From: Alviniconcha marisindica
Taxonomy: Eukaryota > Mollusca > Gastropoda > Provannidae
Direction: 5' to 3'
Length of the DNA: 64,000 bases
Assembly (NCBI GenBank): GCA_018857735.1
Contig: JABMCL010002510.1
Location: forward strand, 33,501 to 97,500
Part shown: piece by piece, positions 33,190-61,740 of the stretch
Layout of the letters: each line of letters opens with the position of its first letter
How positions within the stretch are numbered: the first letter of the stretch is position 1
Notes under the pieces: model-generated
The model's input: the letters and a program-made list of their open reading frames with translations, nothing else
Databases searched by the model: none
What the model was told of the DNA's origin: nothing
Program-made: the position numbers and the translations under genes

Positions 33190-35350
33190 CAGCTTCGAAA
33201 GCTCCCTTTTTTCTTTTTTTTATGAAGGTAACTTTCATGCACTAGCCTTGATTAGGGTTACTTTCATGCGCCGGTTTGGATGAGGGTTACTGTCATACAC
33301 TAAAAAATAAAATAAAATCTGAAACAGAATGAAACAGATTGTCACGCACTAGTTTGGCTTTTATGAGGGTTACTTTCATGCACTAAATTTGGCGAGGGTT
33401 ACTTTTATGCACTACCCTTGATGAGGGTTACTTTCATGCACTACCTTTGATGAGGATTACTTTCATGCACTAGCTTTGATGAGGGTTACTGTCATGCACT
33501 AGCTTTAATGAGAGTTGCTTTCCAGCAGTATTTATTGAGGGTTACTTCATTCACTAGATTTACAGAGGTTTACTTTCGTGCACTCGCTTATATTTGATAA
33601 GGGTTAGCTTCATGTACTATTTAATAATATTAATAATAATGGAAATCACTTTTATGCTCTAGCTTTAATGAGGATTAATTTCATACACTAGCTTAGCTTT
33701 GATGAGGGTTACTTTCATGCACTCGCTTAGCTTTAATAATGGTTACTTTCATGCATTAGCTTTGTTGAGGGTTACTTTCATGCATTCGCTTAGTTTTAAT
33801 AAGGGTTACTTTCATGCACTAGCTTAGCGTTGATGAGGGTTACTTCCATGCACTAGCTTAGCTTTGATGAGGGTTACCTTCAATGAAGTTCATGCAATAG
33901 CTTAGCTTTGACGAAGGTTACTTTCATGCACTAGCTTAGCTTTGATGAGGGTTACTTTCATGATCTAGCCTTAATGAGAGTAAAGTTCATGCACGAGCTT
34001 TAATGAAGGTAACTTTCATGAACTAGCTTTGATGACTTGATGAGGGTTACTTTCATGAACTAGCTTTGATGACTTGATGAGGGTTACTTTCATGAACTAG
34101 CTTTGAATGACTTGATGAGGGTTACTTTCATGAACTAGCTTTGATGACTTGATGAGGGTTACTTTCATGAACTAGCTTTTGATGGGGGGTTACTTTCATG
34201 AACTAGCTTTGATGACTTATGAGGGTTACTTTCATGAACTAGCTTTGATGTGGGTTACTTTCATGAACTAGCTTGATGATGAGGGTTACTTTCATGAACT
34301 AGCTTGATGGGGTTTTCATGAACTAGCTTGATGAGGGTTACTTTCATGAACTAGCTTTGATGTGGGTTACTTCCATGAACTAGCTTTGATGAGGGTTACT
34401 TTCATGAACTAGCTTTGATGTGGGTTACTTCCATGAACTAGCTTTGATGAGGGTTACTTTCATGAACTAGCTTTGATGACTTGACGAGGGTTACTTTCAT
34501 GAACTAGCTTTGATGTGGGTTACTTCCATGAACTAGCTTTGATGAGGGTTACTTTCATGAACTAGCTTTGATGACTTGATGAAGGTTACTTTCATGAACT
34601 AGCTTTGATGTGGGTTACTTCCATGAACTAGCTTTGATGAAGGTTACTTTCATGAACTAGCTTTGATGACTTGATGAGGGTTACTTTCATGGACTAGCTT
34701 TGATGTGGGTTACTTCCATGAACTAGCTTTGATGAGGGTTACTTCCATGAACTAGCTTTGATGAGGGTTACTTCCATACTTCCATGAACTAGCTTTAATG
34801 GGGGATTTTCATGAACTAGCTTGAATGAGGATTACTTTCATGGACTAGCTTCGATGCGGGTTACTTCTGTGAACTAGCTTTGATGAAGGTTATTTCCATG
34901 AACTAGCTTTGATGAGGGTTACTTCCATGAACTAGCTTTGATGAGGGTTACTTCCATGAACTAGCTTTAATGAGGGATTTTCATGAACTAGCTTGAATGA
35001 GGATTACTTTCATGGACTAGCTTCGATGCGGGTTACTTCTGTGAACTAGCTTTGATGAAGGTTATTTCCATGAACTAGCTTTGGTGAGGGTTACTTCCAT
35101 GAACTAGCTTTGATGAGGGTTACTTCTGTGAACTAGCTTTGATGAGGGTTACTTCCATGAAGTAGCTTTGATGAGGGTTACTTCTATGAACTAGTTTGGA
35201 CGAGGGTTACTTCTATGAACTAGCTTTGGTGAGGGATACTTCTATGAACTAGCTTTGGTGAGGGTTACTTCTATAAACTAGCTTTGATGAGGGTTACTTC
35301 CGTGAAGTAGCTTTGATGAGGGTTCTATGAATTAACTTTGATGAAGGCTA
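33190..35350. repeat. 2.1-kb minisatellite, 29-46 bp units, about 60 copies
   Basis: Built on GATGAGGGTTACTTTCATG with AACTAGCTTT. The left third is more diverged (CATGCACTAGCTTAGC variants). The middle shows higher-order alternation of TTTCATG and TTCCATG units and of an inserted GATGACTT. It lies upstream of the receptor coding region, possibly in a 5' UTR intron. Confidence 0.95.
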
Positions 35351-35996
35351 CTTCCATGTGGTCGGCCTCTGTGTTCAAATCAGCAAGCTTAATTGCGTCC
35401 GTGTTCAACCCAGCTCAACTTTCAAAAAGTTAAACAGTTGAATTAAATGAATCGCTTGGATTTGTACGTTACCCAGGCTAATTCCCATATCAATCACCAC
35501 CAAGTTCGTTTTAACTGGACAAGTAAAGCTGGAGTAAAAGTGTTTCAGTGCAGGCTTTTAGCCATCCGAACCTCTGATTCTGCGAACACATTTCCTGTTT
35601 TTGAGTCTGTCTCGTAGAGCTGAAGTTTGTGTTTTGTTGCGCGGACAATACAAACAGAACCCGTGCCACTGGTATTGCACTACACAGCCAAAGACACGAT
35701 GGCAGAATCAATGGTGGAACAAATGCACTTAGCTCAACGGTACAAAAATAGGAAAAAGAAAAGTGTTCAAATCAGGTTTGGAAAGCTTGTCAAATACATT
35801 TCGAGCTGATACGCCGCGACTTCTGTATGTAAGCTACACGAGAAGGAATGTTCTGGATGTGAAGTGCGTGTTTTGCGTCTGTCCTGTGTGCAGTAAATGT
35901 CGCCCAAATCTTGTGTACGAAACACCATGTTGTAGCTTACAAACCCAACACTGCAGATACCGAAATAACAGAAGAAAGAAAGGAAGGAAGGAAGAA

Positions 35997-36060
35997 GGAG
36001 GAGGAGAAGAAGAAGAAGAAGAAGAAGAAGAAGAAGAAGAAGAAGAAGAAGAAGAAGAAG
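35997..36060. repeat. (GAA)n tract upstream of the receptor start
   Basis: About 18 GAA/GAAG units in the presumed 5' UTR. It would encode poly-Glu if the frame were extended upstream of the chosen ATG, which argues against that extension. Confidence 0.9.
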
Positions 36061-36152
36061 GAAACAAAAATCATTTCAACCTTGTCTGCTACGAACTCTC
36101 AAGGATTGTGAAAAATACACATACTGGGATTTTGACATCAAACCGAAACAAA

Positions 36153-37263
36153 ATGCGGCTCTGTTTTTTGAACACAGGTTGTGCGGTCATTCTATTAGCA
36201 TTATGTTTTGCTCAAAGAGTAGCAGATATTCGGACACACGCTGCAAACACATCGACAAGCGCAACGACAGCGTTTTCCACTGGGAACAGAAAGCTGTACT
36301 CACAGCTAATCGAGCAGTTACTGAGTAACGCCAACCCGGTGATTCCACCCAACGCAGACAACGTCTCGGAGCCTGTGGACGTTCACGTCACCTTCAGTCT
36401 GAACCTCGTTCAGCAGTTGGACATGAATGATCAGATCCTGGCCATCTTCGCGGGGTTCCAGATCCAGTGGCAAGATAGATCCCTGTCCTGGGACACGGAT
36501 CTTTTCCCCGTGGACGCCGTCTTTCTTCAAGCGGATCAGGTCTGGCGACCAGAGCTGGTCCTGCACAATTCAATCGATCCTCCCGACCAGATGACGAAAC
36601 TGGAGCTCAAACTGAAAGTTGAACACAATGGGCTGGTCACTTGGAACCCGGGAGCTCTCTACCAGTACAGATGTCTGCTGGACATGAGCCTGTTTCCTTT
36701 TGACACCCAGCGGTGTGGATTGCGTGTCGGTCCTCTGACAGAAACAGAAAGGCACATCAACTGCACACTGTACAACGCCAGAAGTGTGCTGCAAAAGCAC
36801 CCCGAGTGGGAAATCCTCCATATAGACGCTGAGCGAATCGAAGACAGGCGCGATGGGAAGTCCTGGTACATCGAGTACACGGTGGTGCTGAAGAGGAAGT
36901 GGATGTTCTACGTGATGAACGTCATCTTGCCCATCCTGCTTGTGTCGGCCCTCAACAGTCTGGTGCTGGTTCTGCCCGTGGAGTGTGGCGAGAAGATGTC
37001 GGTGAGTGTCACCGCCTTCCTCACTCTCGCTGTCTTCATGACGCTCATCCAGGACAGCCTGTCCAGCAACTCCGACACCGTCCCCTACCTCGCCATCTAC
37101 CTGGCCTCGCAGATGATCCTCAGCATCATGGTGGTCATTCTGTCAGCGGTCATCGTCAAGTGTCACCATAGCAGGCGTCACGACTGTGTTGCGCCCTGCT
37201 GTCTAGTACAAGACGATCTGATGGAGAAAAACGGTATCACTTTCCACGAGCTACGGGATGTGA
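36153..37263 (+). CDS. Cys-loop receptor exon 1 (signal peptide to TM3)
   Basis: Encodes residues 1-370, with the extracellular domain and TM1-TM3 unbroken in one exon. It ends in phase 1 before a GTAAGT donor at 37264. Having most of the receptor in one exon suggests intron loss or an ancient retrocopy relative to multi-exon nicotinic genes. Confidence 0.93.
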
Positions 37264-37366
37264 GTAAGTGGTTGGTTTTGTTTCTTGACATATTTTAATT
37301 ATTAACTGTATAATTATATATGTGCTTACGTGGAACAAATGATAGTTAGAATTTGCCCGGAAATCT

Positions 37367-37451
<85 letters not shown>

Positions 37452-37469
37452 TGTGTGTGTGTGTGTGTG

Positions 37470-37539
<70 letters not shown>

Positions 37540-37619
37540 AACTCGAAGTCGACCTCGAAAACCTTATTTTACAAGGATTGTAGTTTAGGTTCCGTCAAAA
37601 ACCTGTTTAACAACGAGTC

Positions 37620-37718
<99 letters not shown>

Positions 37719-40606
37719 AATACTGCTATTTTGATATTAGGAGGCAAACACCTATCGATCTTTCGTCATGCTTGTTACACTGAAGAACCTGAAAACAATG
37801 CGAATTTGTGTCAGATAAACTTTAAAAAAGAACAAAACTGGAAAGATTCGTGCTATCTCCAACCGAGCAAAGATTCCGTAACTTGTCGGACTTTTACACT
37901 AATGAATGAGGAGCCCCGATTGTGTTTTATATTTTGTTTTGAACATTAAACAGACAAAAGAAAGTGCCTTAACCGAAAAAGGACTTTAGAGAGTTAATAG
38001 GCTACTTAACCAGTCGTTGTGTCACCAAGACCGTCTTTGTATGGCAGGGATGAAGGGACGACAGTCTGATGTCTAGTACTGTTGTTTCAGCTGGGAGAAA
38101 GGGATGACAGGAAGATGTTGGAGGGACAGCAGTATGATGTTCAATGCTGTTGTTTCAGCTGTGGTGAAGGGACGACAGTACGATGTCGAATTCTGTTTTT
38201 TCAGCTGTGGTGAAGGGACGACAGTATGATGTCGAATTCTGTTGTTTCAGCTGTGGTGAAGGGACGACAGTATGATGTTCAATGCTGTTGTTTCAGCTGT
38301 GTGAAGGGACGATTTCAGCTGTGGTGAAGGGACGACAGTATGATGTCGAATCTGTTGTTTCAGCTGTGGTGAAGGGACGACAGTATGATGTCCAATGCTG
38401 TTGTTTCAGCTGTGGTGAAGGAACGACAGTATGATGTTCAATGCTGTTGTTTAGCTGTGGTGAAGGGACGACAGTATGATGTCGAATTCTGTTGTTTCAG
38501 CTGTGGTGAAGGGACGACAGTATGATGTTCAATGCTGTTGTTTCAGTTGTGGTAAAGGGACGATTTCAGCTGTGGTGAAGGGACGACAGTATGATGTGGA
38601 ATTCTGTTGTTTCAGCTGTGATTCAGGGACGACAGTATGATGTCCAATGCCGTTGTTTCAGCTGTGGTGAAGGGACGACAGTATGATGTTCAATGCTGTT
38701 GTTTCAGCTGTGGTGAAGGGACGACAGTATGATGTCCAATGCTGTTGTTTCAGCTGTGGTGAAGGGACGACAGTATGATGTCCAATGCTGTTGTTTCAGC
38801 TTGGTGAAGGGACGACAGTATGATGTCCAATGCTGTTGTTTCAGCTGTGGTGAAGGGACGACAGTATGATGTCAATTGCTGTTGTTTCAGCTGTGGTGAA
38901 GGGACGACAGTATGATGTCCAATGCTGTTGTTTCAGCTGTGGTGAAGGGACGACAGTATGATGTCCAATGCTGTTGTTTCAGCTGTGGTGAAGGGACGAC
39001 AGTATGATGTCGAATTCTGTTGTTTCAGCTGTGGTGAAGGGACGACAGTATGATGTCCAATGCTGTTGTTTCAGCTGTGGTGAAGGGACGACAGTATGAT
39101 GTCCAATGCTGTTGTTTCAGCTGTGATGAAGGGACGACAGTATGATGTCAATGCTGTTGTTTCAGCTGTGGTGAAGGGACGACAGTATGATGTCGAATTC
39201 TGTTGTTTCAGCTGTGAGTGAAGGGACGACAGTATGATGTCCAATGCTGTTGTTTCAGCTATGGGGTGATTCAGGGACGACAGTATGATGTCCAATGCTG
39301 TTGTTTCAGCTGTGGTGAAGGGACGACAGTATGATGTTCAATGCTGTTGTTTCAGCTGTGGTGAAGGGACGACAGTATGATGTCGAATTCTGTTGTTTCA
39401 GCTGTGATGAAGGGACGACAGTATGATGTCGAATTCTGTTGTTTCAGCTGTGTGAAGGGACGACAGTATGATGTCCAATGCTGTTGTTTCAGCTGTGTGA
39501 AGGGACGACAGTATGATGTCAATGCTGTTGTTTCAGCTGTGGTGAAGGGACGACAGTATGATGTCAATGCTGTTGTTTCAGCTGTGTGAAGGGACGATTT
39601 CAGCTGTGGTGAAGGGACGACAGTATGATGTCGAATTCTGTTGTTTCAGCTTGTGAAGGGACGACAGTATGATGTCGAATTCTGTTGTTTCAGCTGTGGT
39701 GAAGGGACGACAGTATGATGTCCAATGCTGTTGTTTCAGCTGTGGTGAAGGGACGATCAGTATGATGTCAATGGGTTTACTGTTGAGGCGAATTCTGTTG
39801 TTTCAGCTGTGTTCAGGGACGACAGTATGATGTCCAATGCTGTTGTTTCAGCTGTGGTGAAGGGACGACAGTATGATGTCCAATGCTGTTGTTTCAGCTG
39901 TGGTGAAGGGACGACAGTATGATGTCCAATGCTGTTGTTTCAGCTGTGGTGAAGGGACGATTTCAGTTGTGGTGAAGGGACGACAGTATGATGGCGAATT
40001 CTGTTGTTTCAGCTGTGGTGAAGGGACGACAGTATGATGTCCAATGCTGTTGTTTCAGCTGTGGTGAAGGGACGACAGTATGATGTCCAATGCTGTTGTT
40101 TCAGCTGTGTCAGGGACGACAGTATGATGTCCAATGCTGTTGTTTCAGCTGTGGTGAAGGGACGACAGTATGATGTCCAATGCTGTTGTTTCAGCTGTGT
40201 CAGGGACGACAGTTAATGTCCAATGCTGTTGTTTCAGCTGTGGTGAAGGGACGACAGTATGATGTCGAATTCTGTTGTTTCAGCTGTGGTGAAGGGACGA
40301 CAGTATGATGTCCAATGCTGTTGTTTCAGCTGTGGTGAAGGGACGACAGTATGATGTCCAATGCTGTTGTTTCAGCTGTGGTGAAGGGACGACAGTATGA
40401 TATCCAATGCTGTTGTTTCAGCCCAGCGCCCAGAGGCGGTCCGGGGGCCGGCCAGCCGGCCAACGGCCATTGGGATGGACCGGGCGGCAATGGGACAGAG
40501 GCTGAGCAGAGTTTGTTTCCCCGTCTTCGTCGTCGTCAACACCCTCTGCTTCCTGGGCTTCTGCCTGGCCGTGGTGGTGGACGTGGAGCATATCAGAGTT
40601 GACTGA
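36153..40606 (+). CDS. Cys-loop ligand-gated ion channel subunit, nicotinic-like (complete, 2 exons)
   Basis: A pentameric Cys-loop receptor subunit of 431 aa at the plasma membrane, in two exons (36153-37263 and 40422-40606) joined in phase 1. A signal peptide (residues 1 to about 21) precedes the ligand-binding domain with [10 protein letters not shown] at 131-140 and the Cys loop from C174 to C188 with exactly 13 residues between, including FPFD. TM1 is about 250-275, TM2 280-301 with [17 protein letters not shown] (cation-channel type), TM3 311-336 and TM4 in exon 2. Loop C lacks the adjacent cysteines of acetylcholine-binding alpha subunits, so it is a non-alpha or ligand-diverged type, as in lineage-expanded mollusc receptors. 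The TM3-TM4 loop is short, about 60 residues. The start was chosen for the signal peptide. The ligand is unknown. Confidence 0.93.
37373..37540. repeat. (GT)n then (GA)n
   Basis: About 45 GT units with two GG slips, then about 33 GA units. Confidence 0.97.
37623..37713. repeat. (GA)n microsatellite
   Basis: About 45 uninterrupted GA units in the receptor intron. Confidence 0.97.
38050..40421 (+). repeat. 2.4-kb array of about 47-bp units carrying the receptor exon 2 acceptor
   Basis: About fifty copies of a unit with GACGACAGTATGATGTC, an AATGCTG or GAATTCTG variant, TTGTTTCAG and CTGTGGTGAAGG. The array ends exactly at the AG of exon 2 (40421), whose acceptor is the unit's TTGTTTCAG. Two main variants (TCCAATGC and TCGAATTC) alternate irregularly. 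Occasional short units with ACGATTTCAG show internal deletion. Confidence 0.95.
40422..40606 (+). CDS. Cys-loop receptor exon 2 (loop and TM4)
   Basis: The TTGTTTCAG acceptor is the last of about fifty in the intron array. It encodes [13 protein letters not shown], then [19 protein letters not shown], a typical TM4 start, and ends EHIRVD before TGA. The phase fits exon 1. Confidence 0.9.
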
Positions 40607-40776
40607 TCAGAGAACTGGAACGAACAACTTGCCTGTTTGTCACACGCCTCTCTGAACACGCCATGGACACGCTGAACGAAAACTACTGTATTAGTGGTGA
40701 CATTCTTTCAAGCGCTGGACACGAAAACAACATAGCTCAACCAAAAAACAACAACAGATAAGTGCATGTCTTAGCT

Positions 40777-40930
40777 CCACATCTTATTTTTCATCGTTTT
40801 TCACCGTTTAACTGTTGTTTAAGTGTTGTTATGTAGCTTGATAGAGGGGATTACCCCGAACATTCTCTTGTTGTGTTTTGTCCTAACAGGTAGCGTTCGT
40901 TTGAACCTTTTATGTGTTTGGACTTTGTAT
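40777..40930 (+). repeat. dispersed repeat family A, best copy
   Basis: Contains TTTTCATCGTTTTTCACC, GTTTAACTGTTGTTTAAG, GGGGATTACCCCGAAC, TTGTGTTTTGTCCTAA and TTTGAACCTTTTATGTG in order. It lies 170 bp after the receptor stop and could supply transcript 3' sequence. Confidence 0.75.
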
Positions 40931-41261
40931 TAGTGGTGGTTAGGGAGAAAGAGGGAATGAAGACATTAGAGAACAAGAACAGGAGCACAAGAAGAAAAAC
41001 ACGGAAACGACAGTAACGTACTCCAACAATGATACCCCCATTCCTTTTCCCCTCCATACCCCCACCATGGACAACACGAAGGTACAGCTAGTTATGCTGA
41101 AATACATTTTCGGTCTGTCATTTCACTGTCGTTTTATGATGACAAAACGTCCTGTTGTAAAGGGATTGTGTGACACAGTGACTGATCGGTAGATGGTTGG
41201 CACACACTGTGTACAGCAAGGGATGAGTGTGATGAATATGATCTTGCACGTACATACAGAC

Positions 41262-41274
41262 ACACACACACACA

Positions 41275-41318
<44 letters not shown>

Positions 41319-41385
41319 CGCGCCCACACACACACGCACACACACACACACTCACACACGCACCCACGCACGCACACACTCGAAA
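41262..41385. repeat. (CA)n/(CGCA)n compound microsatellite
   Basis: CA repeats flanking a run of CGCA units. Confidence 0.95.
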
Positions 41386-41539
41386 GCAGCAGTAAATCAT
41401 TAACTGTTTTGTGCTTTACTGGATCAACAAACAAAAATAAGAACATAATATATATCACAAAGCCATCAGATCACAATTATAGCAAAAATGAAACGGTACG
41501 ATGTGCATTTCTGTTTTTCGAAACCAGTATGACAGTCTT

Positions 41540-41815
41540 TATTCCTGTTGACTGGCCTTATTCCTGTTGATATTCCTTATTCCTGTTGACAGTCCTTATT
41601 CCTGTTGACAGTCTTTATTCCTGTCAGCAGTCCTTATTCCTGTTGACAGTCCTTATTCCTGTTGACAGTCTTTATTCCTGTTGACAATCCTTATTCCTGT
41701 TGTCCTTATTCCTGTTGACAGTCCTTATTCCTGTTGACAGTCTTTATTCCTGTTGACAATCCTTATTCCTGTTGTCCTTATTCCTGTTGACAGTCCTTAT
41801 TCCTGTCTGTTAGAA
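41540..41815. repeat. 20-bp array TTATTCCTGTTGACAGTC, about 14 copies
   Basis: Short regular units with a 12-bp deleted variant (TTGTCCTTATTCC). The TGTTGACAG word resembles an acceptor, but no exon follows. Confidence 0.92.
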
Positions 41816-42470
41816 CTCCACTTCCTTCTCTTGTCAAGGCAACCGAAAGGAGGCCACTAACGTCTGATGTCAACCTCCTGTCTGGAATCTCAGGGCTGTC
41901 ATTTGATTTCTCTGTCCTATCTTCTCTCTTTCATTTTCTGGCAAGTCCTCTTGCTCTTTCAGTCGTGTCATTTTTCTGCTAATGGTCCGTTCTCCTGACC
42001 CTTTTCCTAGAGAATTCTGCAACAGTTTTCGTTAAGACATAGACTTATTTGTATGGCTCTTGTTGACCAGCTAGGAGCTTGCTGCCATATTGCACTGGTA
42101 ATTGCCGTTACAGATTTATATAAAATTGGTTTTTATTGTTTCTGTCCAATCTTTTTTTTAATCATAAAAACCCAACTTTTCTTTAATCTAGTATCGATAA
42201 ATTAGACGGAATGGTCGATGCTATGAACGTGTCCTAGCCGTTTAAAAAAGGGGAAGTATTGAAGGGACTAACTCTTCGATAATGTGTGCTTCATGTTTGC
42301 GTATGCATGTTTTGTTTTGCATTTGTGTACGAAAGGGATCGTATAATTATATGAGAAGAGTTTTGCAATTTGCGAGGTGACTGTGCGGTTGACATGACGT
42401 TAAAGTTCAGTTTCTAACTAACCTTTTGTTAATTAACGTGTCGACAGAAGACGGAATGTTCCGCGCGTGT
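41816..42470. other. no gene recognised
   Basis: Unique sequence between two repeat blocks. No exon, RNA gene or transposon end was recognised. Confidence 0.45.
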
Positions 42471-42472
42471 CC

Positions 42473-42489
42473 GTCTGTGTGTGTGTGTG

Positions 42490-42587
<98 letters not shown>

Positions 42588-42716
42588 CGTGCGTGCGTGC
42601 GTGCGCGCGCGCGCGCGCATGTGTGTGTGAGAGAGAGAGAGAGAAAGCGTGTGCATGTGTGTGCGTGTGTGCGTGCGTGTGTGTATGAGCGTGTGCATGT
42701 GTGTGTGTGTGCATTC
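42473..42716. repeat. (GT)n with GCGT and GA interruptions
   Basis: Long GT run, then GCGT/GC units, a short GA run and further GT. Confidence 0.97.
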
Positions 42717-42894
42717 AATGAAAGGCACTCTGGCATAATCAACAAACAAGGGAGTTAAACAAGGCAAACAAAGGAGTTAAACAAACAAGGCACTCTGGCA
42801 AAGGCTGATCAAGTGGAGGAGAAAGGCGGACTTGCGTACCAGTCAATTAGAACACTGCAGTACAACTCCAACAGGCTAGACAGCCAGAAAGCTT

Positions 42895-43287
42895 CGCTCC
42901 ACCGTCAAGTCGTTATATAGACAGAAGCTGCTCGCCTTGCAGGAGATTTCATCACAGTCTGTGAGCTAGGACAGCATCAGGCTCTGTTCATTCAGTCTGG
43001 CAACTTATTGCTCTGACTGTATTCGCCCCACCGTCAAGTAGTTATATAGACAGAAGCTGCTCGCCTTGCAGGAGATTTCATCACAGTCTGTGAGCTAGGA
43101 CAGCATCAGGCTCTGTTCATTCAGTCTGGCAACTTATTGCTCTGACTGTATTCGCCCCACCGTCAAGTCGTTATATAGACAGAAGCTGCTCGCCTTGCAG
43201 GAGATTTCATCACAGTCTGTGAGCTAGGACAGCATCAGGCTCTGTTCATTCAGTCTGGCAACTTATTGCTCTGACTGTATTCGTCCC
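42895..43287. repeat. about 124-bp direct repeat, 3 copies
   Basis: Three nearly identical copies starting CCACCGTCAAGT(C/A)GTTA and ending CTCTGACTGTATTCG. High identity suggests a recent duplication or homogenisation. No coding signal is evident. Confidence 0.93.
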
Positions 43288-43394
43288 GGCGGTCAGCTAA
43301 TCTAAGCCGGTCACTGAAAAAATGTCCACCACAATTCTCAGGGTGTTTTGCTATCGCACGGCGACCATCATGACCACTACTCAGGGCGATGTCA

Positions 43395-44080
43395 GCAAAG
43401 TATGATGTTCTGGGGGACAAAGCTGATGATGTTCTGGGGGACAAAGTTGATGATGTTCTGGGGGACAAAGCTGATGATGTTCTGGGGGACAAAGCTGATG
43501 ATTTTCTGAGGGACAAAGCTGATAGTGTTCTCAGAGACAAAGCCGATGATGTTCTGAGGGACAAAGCTGATAGTGTTCTCAGAGACAAAGCCGATGATGT
43601 TCTGAGGGACAAAGCTGATAGTGTTCTCAGAGACAAAGCCGATGATGTTCTGAGGGACAAAGCTGATAGTGTTCTCAGAGACAAAGCCGATGATGTTCTG
43701 AGGGACAAAGCTGATAGTGTTCTCAGAGACAAAGCCGATGATGTTCTGAGGGACAAAGCTGATAGTGTTCTCAGAGACAAAGACGATGATGTTCTGAGGG
43801 ACAAAGCTGATGATGTTTCTGTGGGACAAAGCTGATGATGTTCTCAGGGACAAAGCTGATGATGTTCTCAGAGACAAAGCTGATGATGTTTTCAGGGACA
43901 AAGCCGATGATGTTCTCAGGGACAAAGCTGATGCTGTTTTCGGGGACAAAGCTGATGATGTTCTGGGGACCCATGTTTTGGATACAACGAATAATAAATG
44001 CGATGCTAGCAAAGATGATGTTCTTGGGTCCGAAGCTGATGATGTTCTTGGGTCCAAAGCTGATGATGTTCCATATGTAA
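43395..44080 (+). repeat. 24-bp minisatellite with 48-bp higher-order unit
   Basis: Repeats of GATGTTCTGAGGGACAAAGC encode DDVLRDKA, alternating in the middle with DSVLRDKA to give a 48-bp dimer. The open frame breaks at a one-base insertion near 43818, and the opposite strand is also open, so I treat it as a repeat and not a gene. It decays to single degenerate units up to about 44560. Confidence 0.9.
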
Positions 44081-44602
44081 GAAATCATCAATGCGCTGTC
44101 AGCAATGTTGACGATATGCAACGCTAAAGAACCGATGATCTTCTGTTACAACGAATCATCAGTGAGACCTCAGCAAAACTCTCGATGCTCTGCGGGGGAA
44201 AGAAACTGATCATGTTCTTCGATACAATGTTGCTGGTGCTCTATGGTATAGTAACAAATAATCAGGGCGAGGTCAACAACACTGGTGGCGATCTGGCAAC
44301 AGTAACCACTCGGAATCACCCTGGCGGTGTCAGCAAAGCTGATGATGCTCTAGGCTAACTCGTACAACGCTGCCCATGTTTTCGGTTACAAAGTGTGCGA
44401 TGTCCTAAGGCACAGTAACAAAATAGAAACAAAAATCATCACACTGTCATCAAAGTTGACGATCTCAGATACGAAACTGATGTTGTTCTGGGTACATTGA
44501 CGAAAGTGACGAATCGTACGCAACTTCTAGGCGTTGTTGTATGAACTCTTTTTCTTCGAGTTCGCAGATCACATTAAAGTGAAACTGCCGAAGCTTGGGA
44601 CA

Positions 44603-44604
44603 TG

Positions 44605-44691
<87 letters not shown>

Positions 44692-44707
44692 TGTGTGCGT
44701 GCGTGCA

Positions 44708-44762
<55 letters not shown>

Positions 44763-44805
44763 CGTGTTGGTGCGTGCGTGCTGCGTGCGTGCGTGCTGCT
44801 GCTGC

Positions 44806-44874
<69 letters not shown>

Positions 44875-44900
44875 TGTGTGTCTGTGTGTGTGTGTGTTCC
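44603..44900. repeat. (GT)n microsatellite, interrupted
   Basis: Two long GT blocks separated by a GCGTGCTG-type stretch. Confidence 0.97.
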
Positions 44901-45044
44901 ATGATTCTGACGATTACGCTGAGATCAAATATCTGATCGGTTGCTTCGTGTAAGCTGAGAAGAGACAGCCCACGAGCCCTCTTTGCAAGCTACCGATCAC
45001 GCTTCATTGTCAAAACAGGTAAAACATCCCAGTCCACACCACCA

Positions 45045-61198
<16,154 letters not shown>

Positions 61199-61199
61199 C

Positions 61200-61740
61200 T
61201 ACAACAGAGCGTCAACAAAAACATAGACAGTGGAGGTGTCGCAAGGGCCCCGTGCAAGCATAAACAACACCATCAAGATTACTGCTGATTCACACCCACT
61301 TTATCTAGCCAAGGCTTCTCTCTTTTTCTTTTTCTTGGGGGCCTTTGGTCAAAACATCTGCCGATCGCAAAGAAACCCTGAACTTTACGCAGCAGTATTA
61401 TAACAACAACAACACGGCTACAAGGGAAATGTGCGCCACGCGAGTTTGGGCGCATACCTTGTCCCCACTGCAGAATGAAGACAGGAGTCGAGGTCAAACC
61501 ATGTCAATGGCAACGACAACAAAACAAAAAGAAATCCACCCCCCAAAGGCAATCAACAACACAAAAACAAAACAATAACAGCCAAGCAAGCAAGCAAGCA
61601 AGCAACCAAATAAAACAAAAAACAAACAAACAAAAACCCCACAACCAACCAACCAATCAAACAACCAAAACGAAACAAAAAACAGAAGAAAAAAGAGAAG
61701 AAGAAAACCCCAAACAAACAAAACCCAACAACTGAGCTAG
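61200..61740. other. SLC7 intron, A/C-rich low complexity
   Basis: AACAAAC and AAGC short repeats dominate 61500-61735. No exon could be supported. Confidence 0.5.

Noticed and set aside
35763..36152. Upstream extension of the receptor reading frame
   Set aside because: Would place a poly-Glu tract before the signal peptide; the ATG at 36153 directly starts a good signal sequence.
43389..43835. 148-codon DKADDVLR repeat protein
   Set aside because: Minisatellite open on both strands, interrupted by a frame slip, no splice or promoter context.
42407..44953. Numerous Cys-Val, His-Thr and Arg-Ala frames
   Set aside because: Translations of GT, CA and GCAC microsatellites.
61469..61478. 10-nt microexon before SLC7 exon a (TGCAG, 10 nt, GTATGC)
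   Set aside because: The preceding exon must end in TG to complete the conserved Trp codon; this candidate would give Arg and removes the motif.
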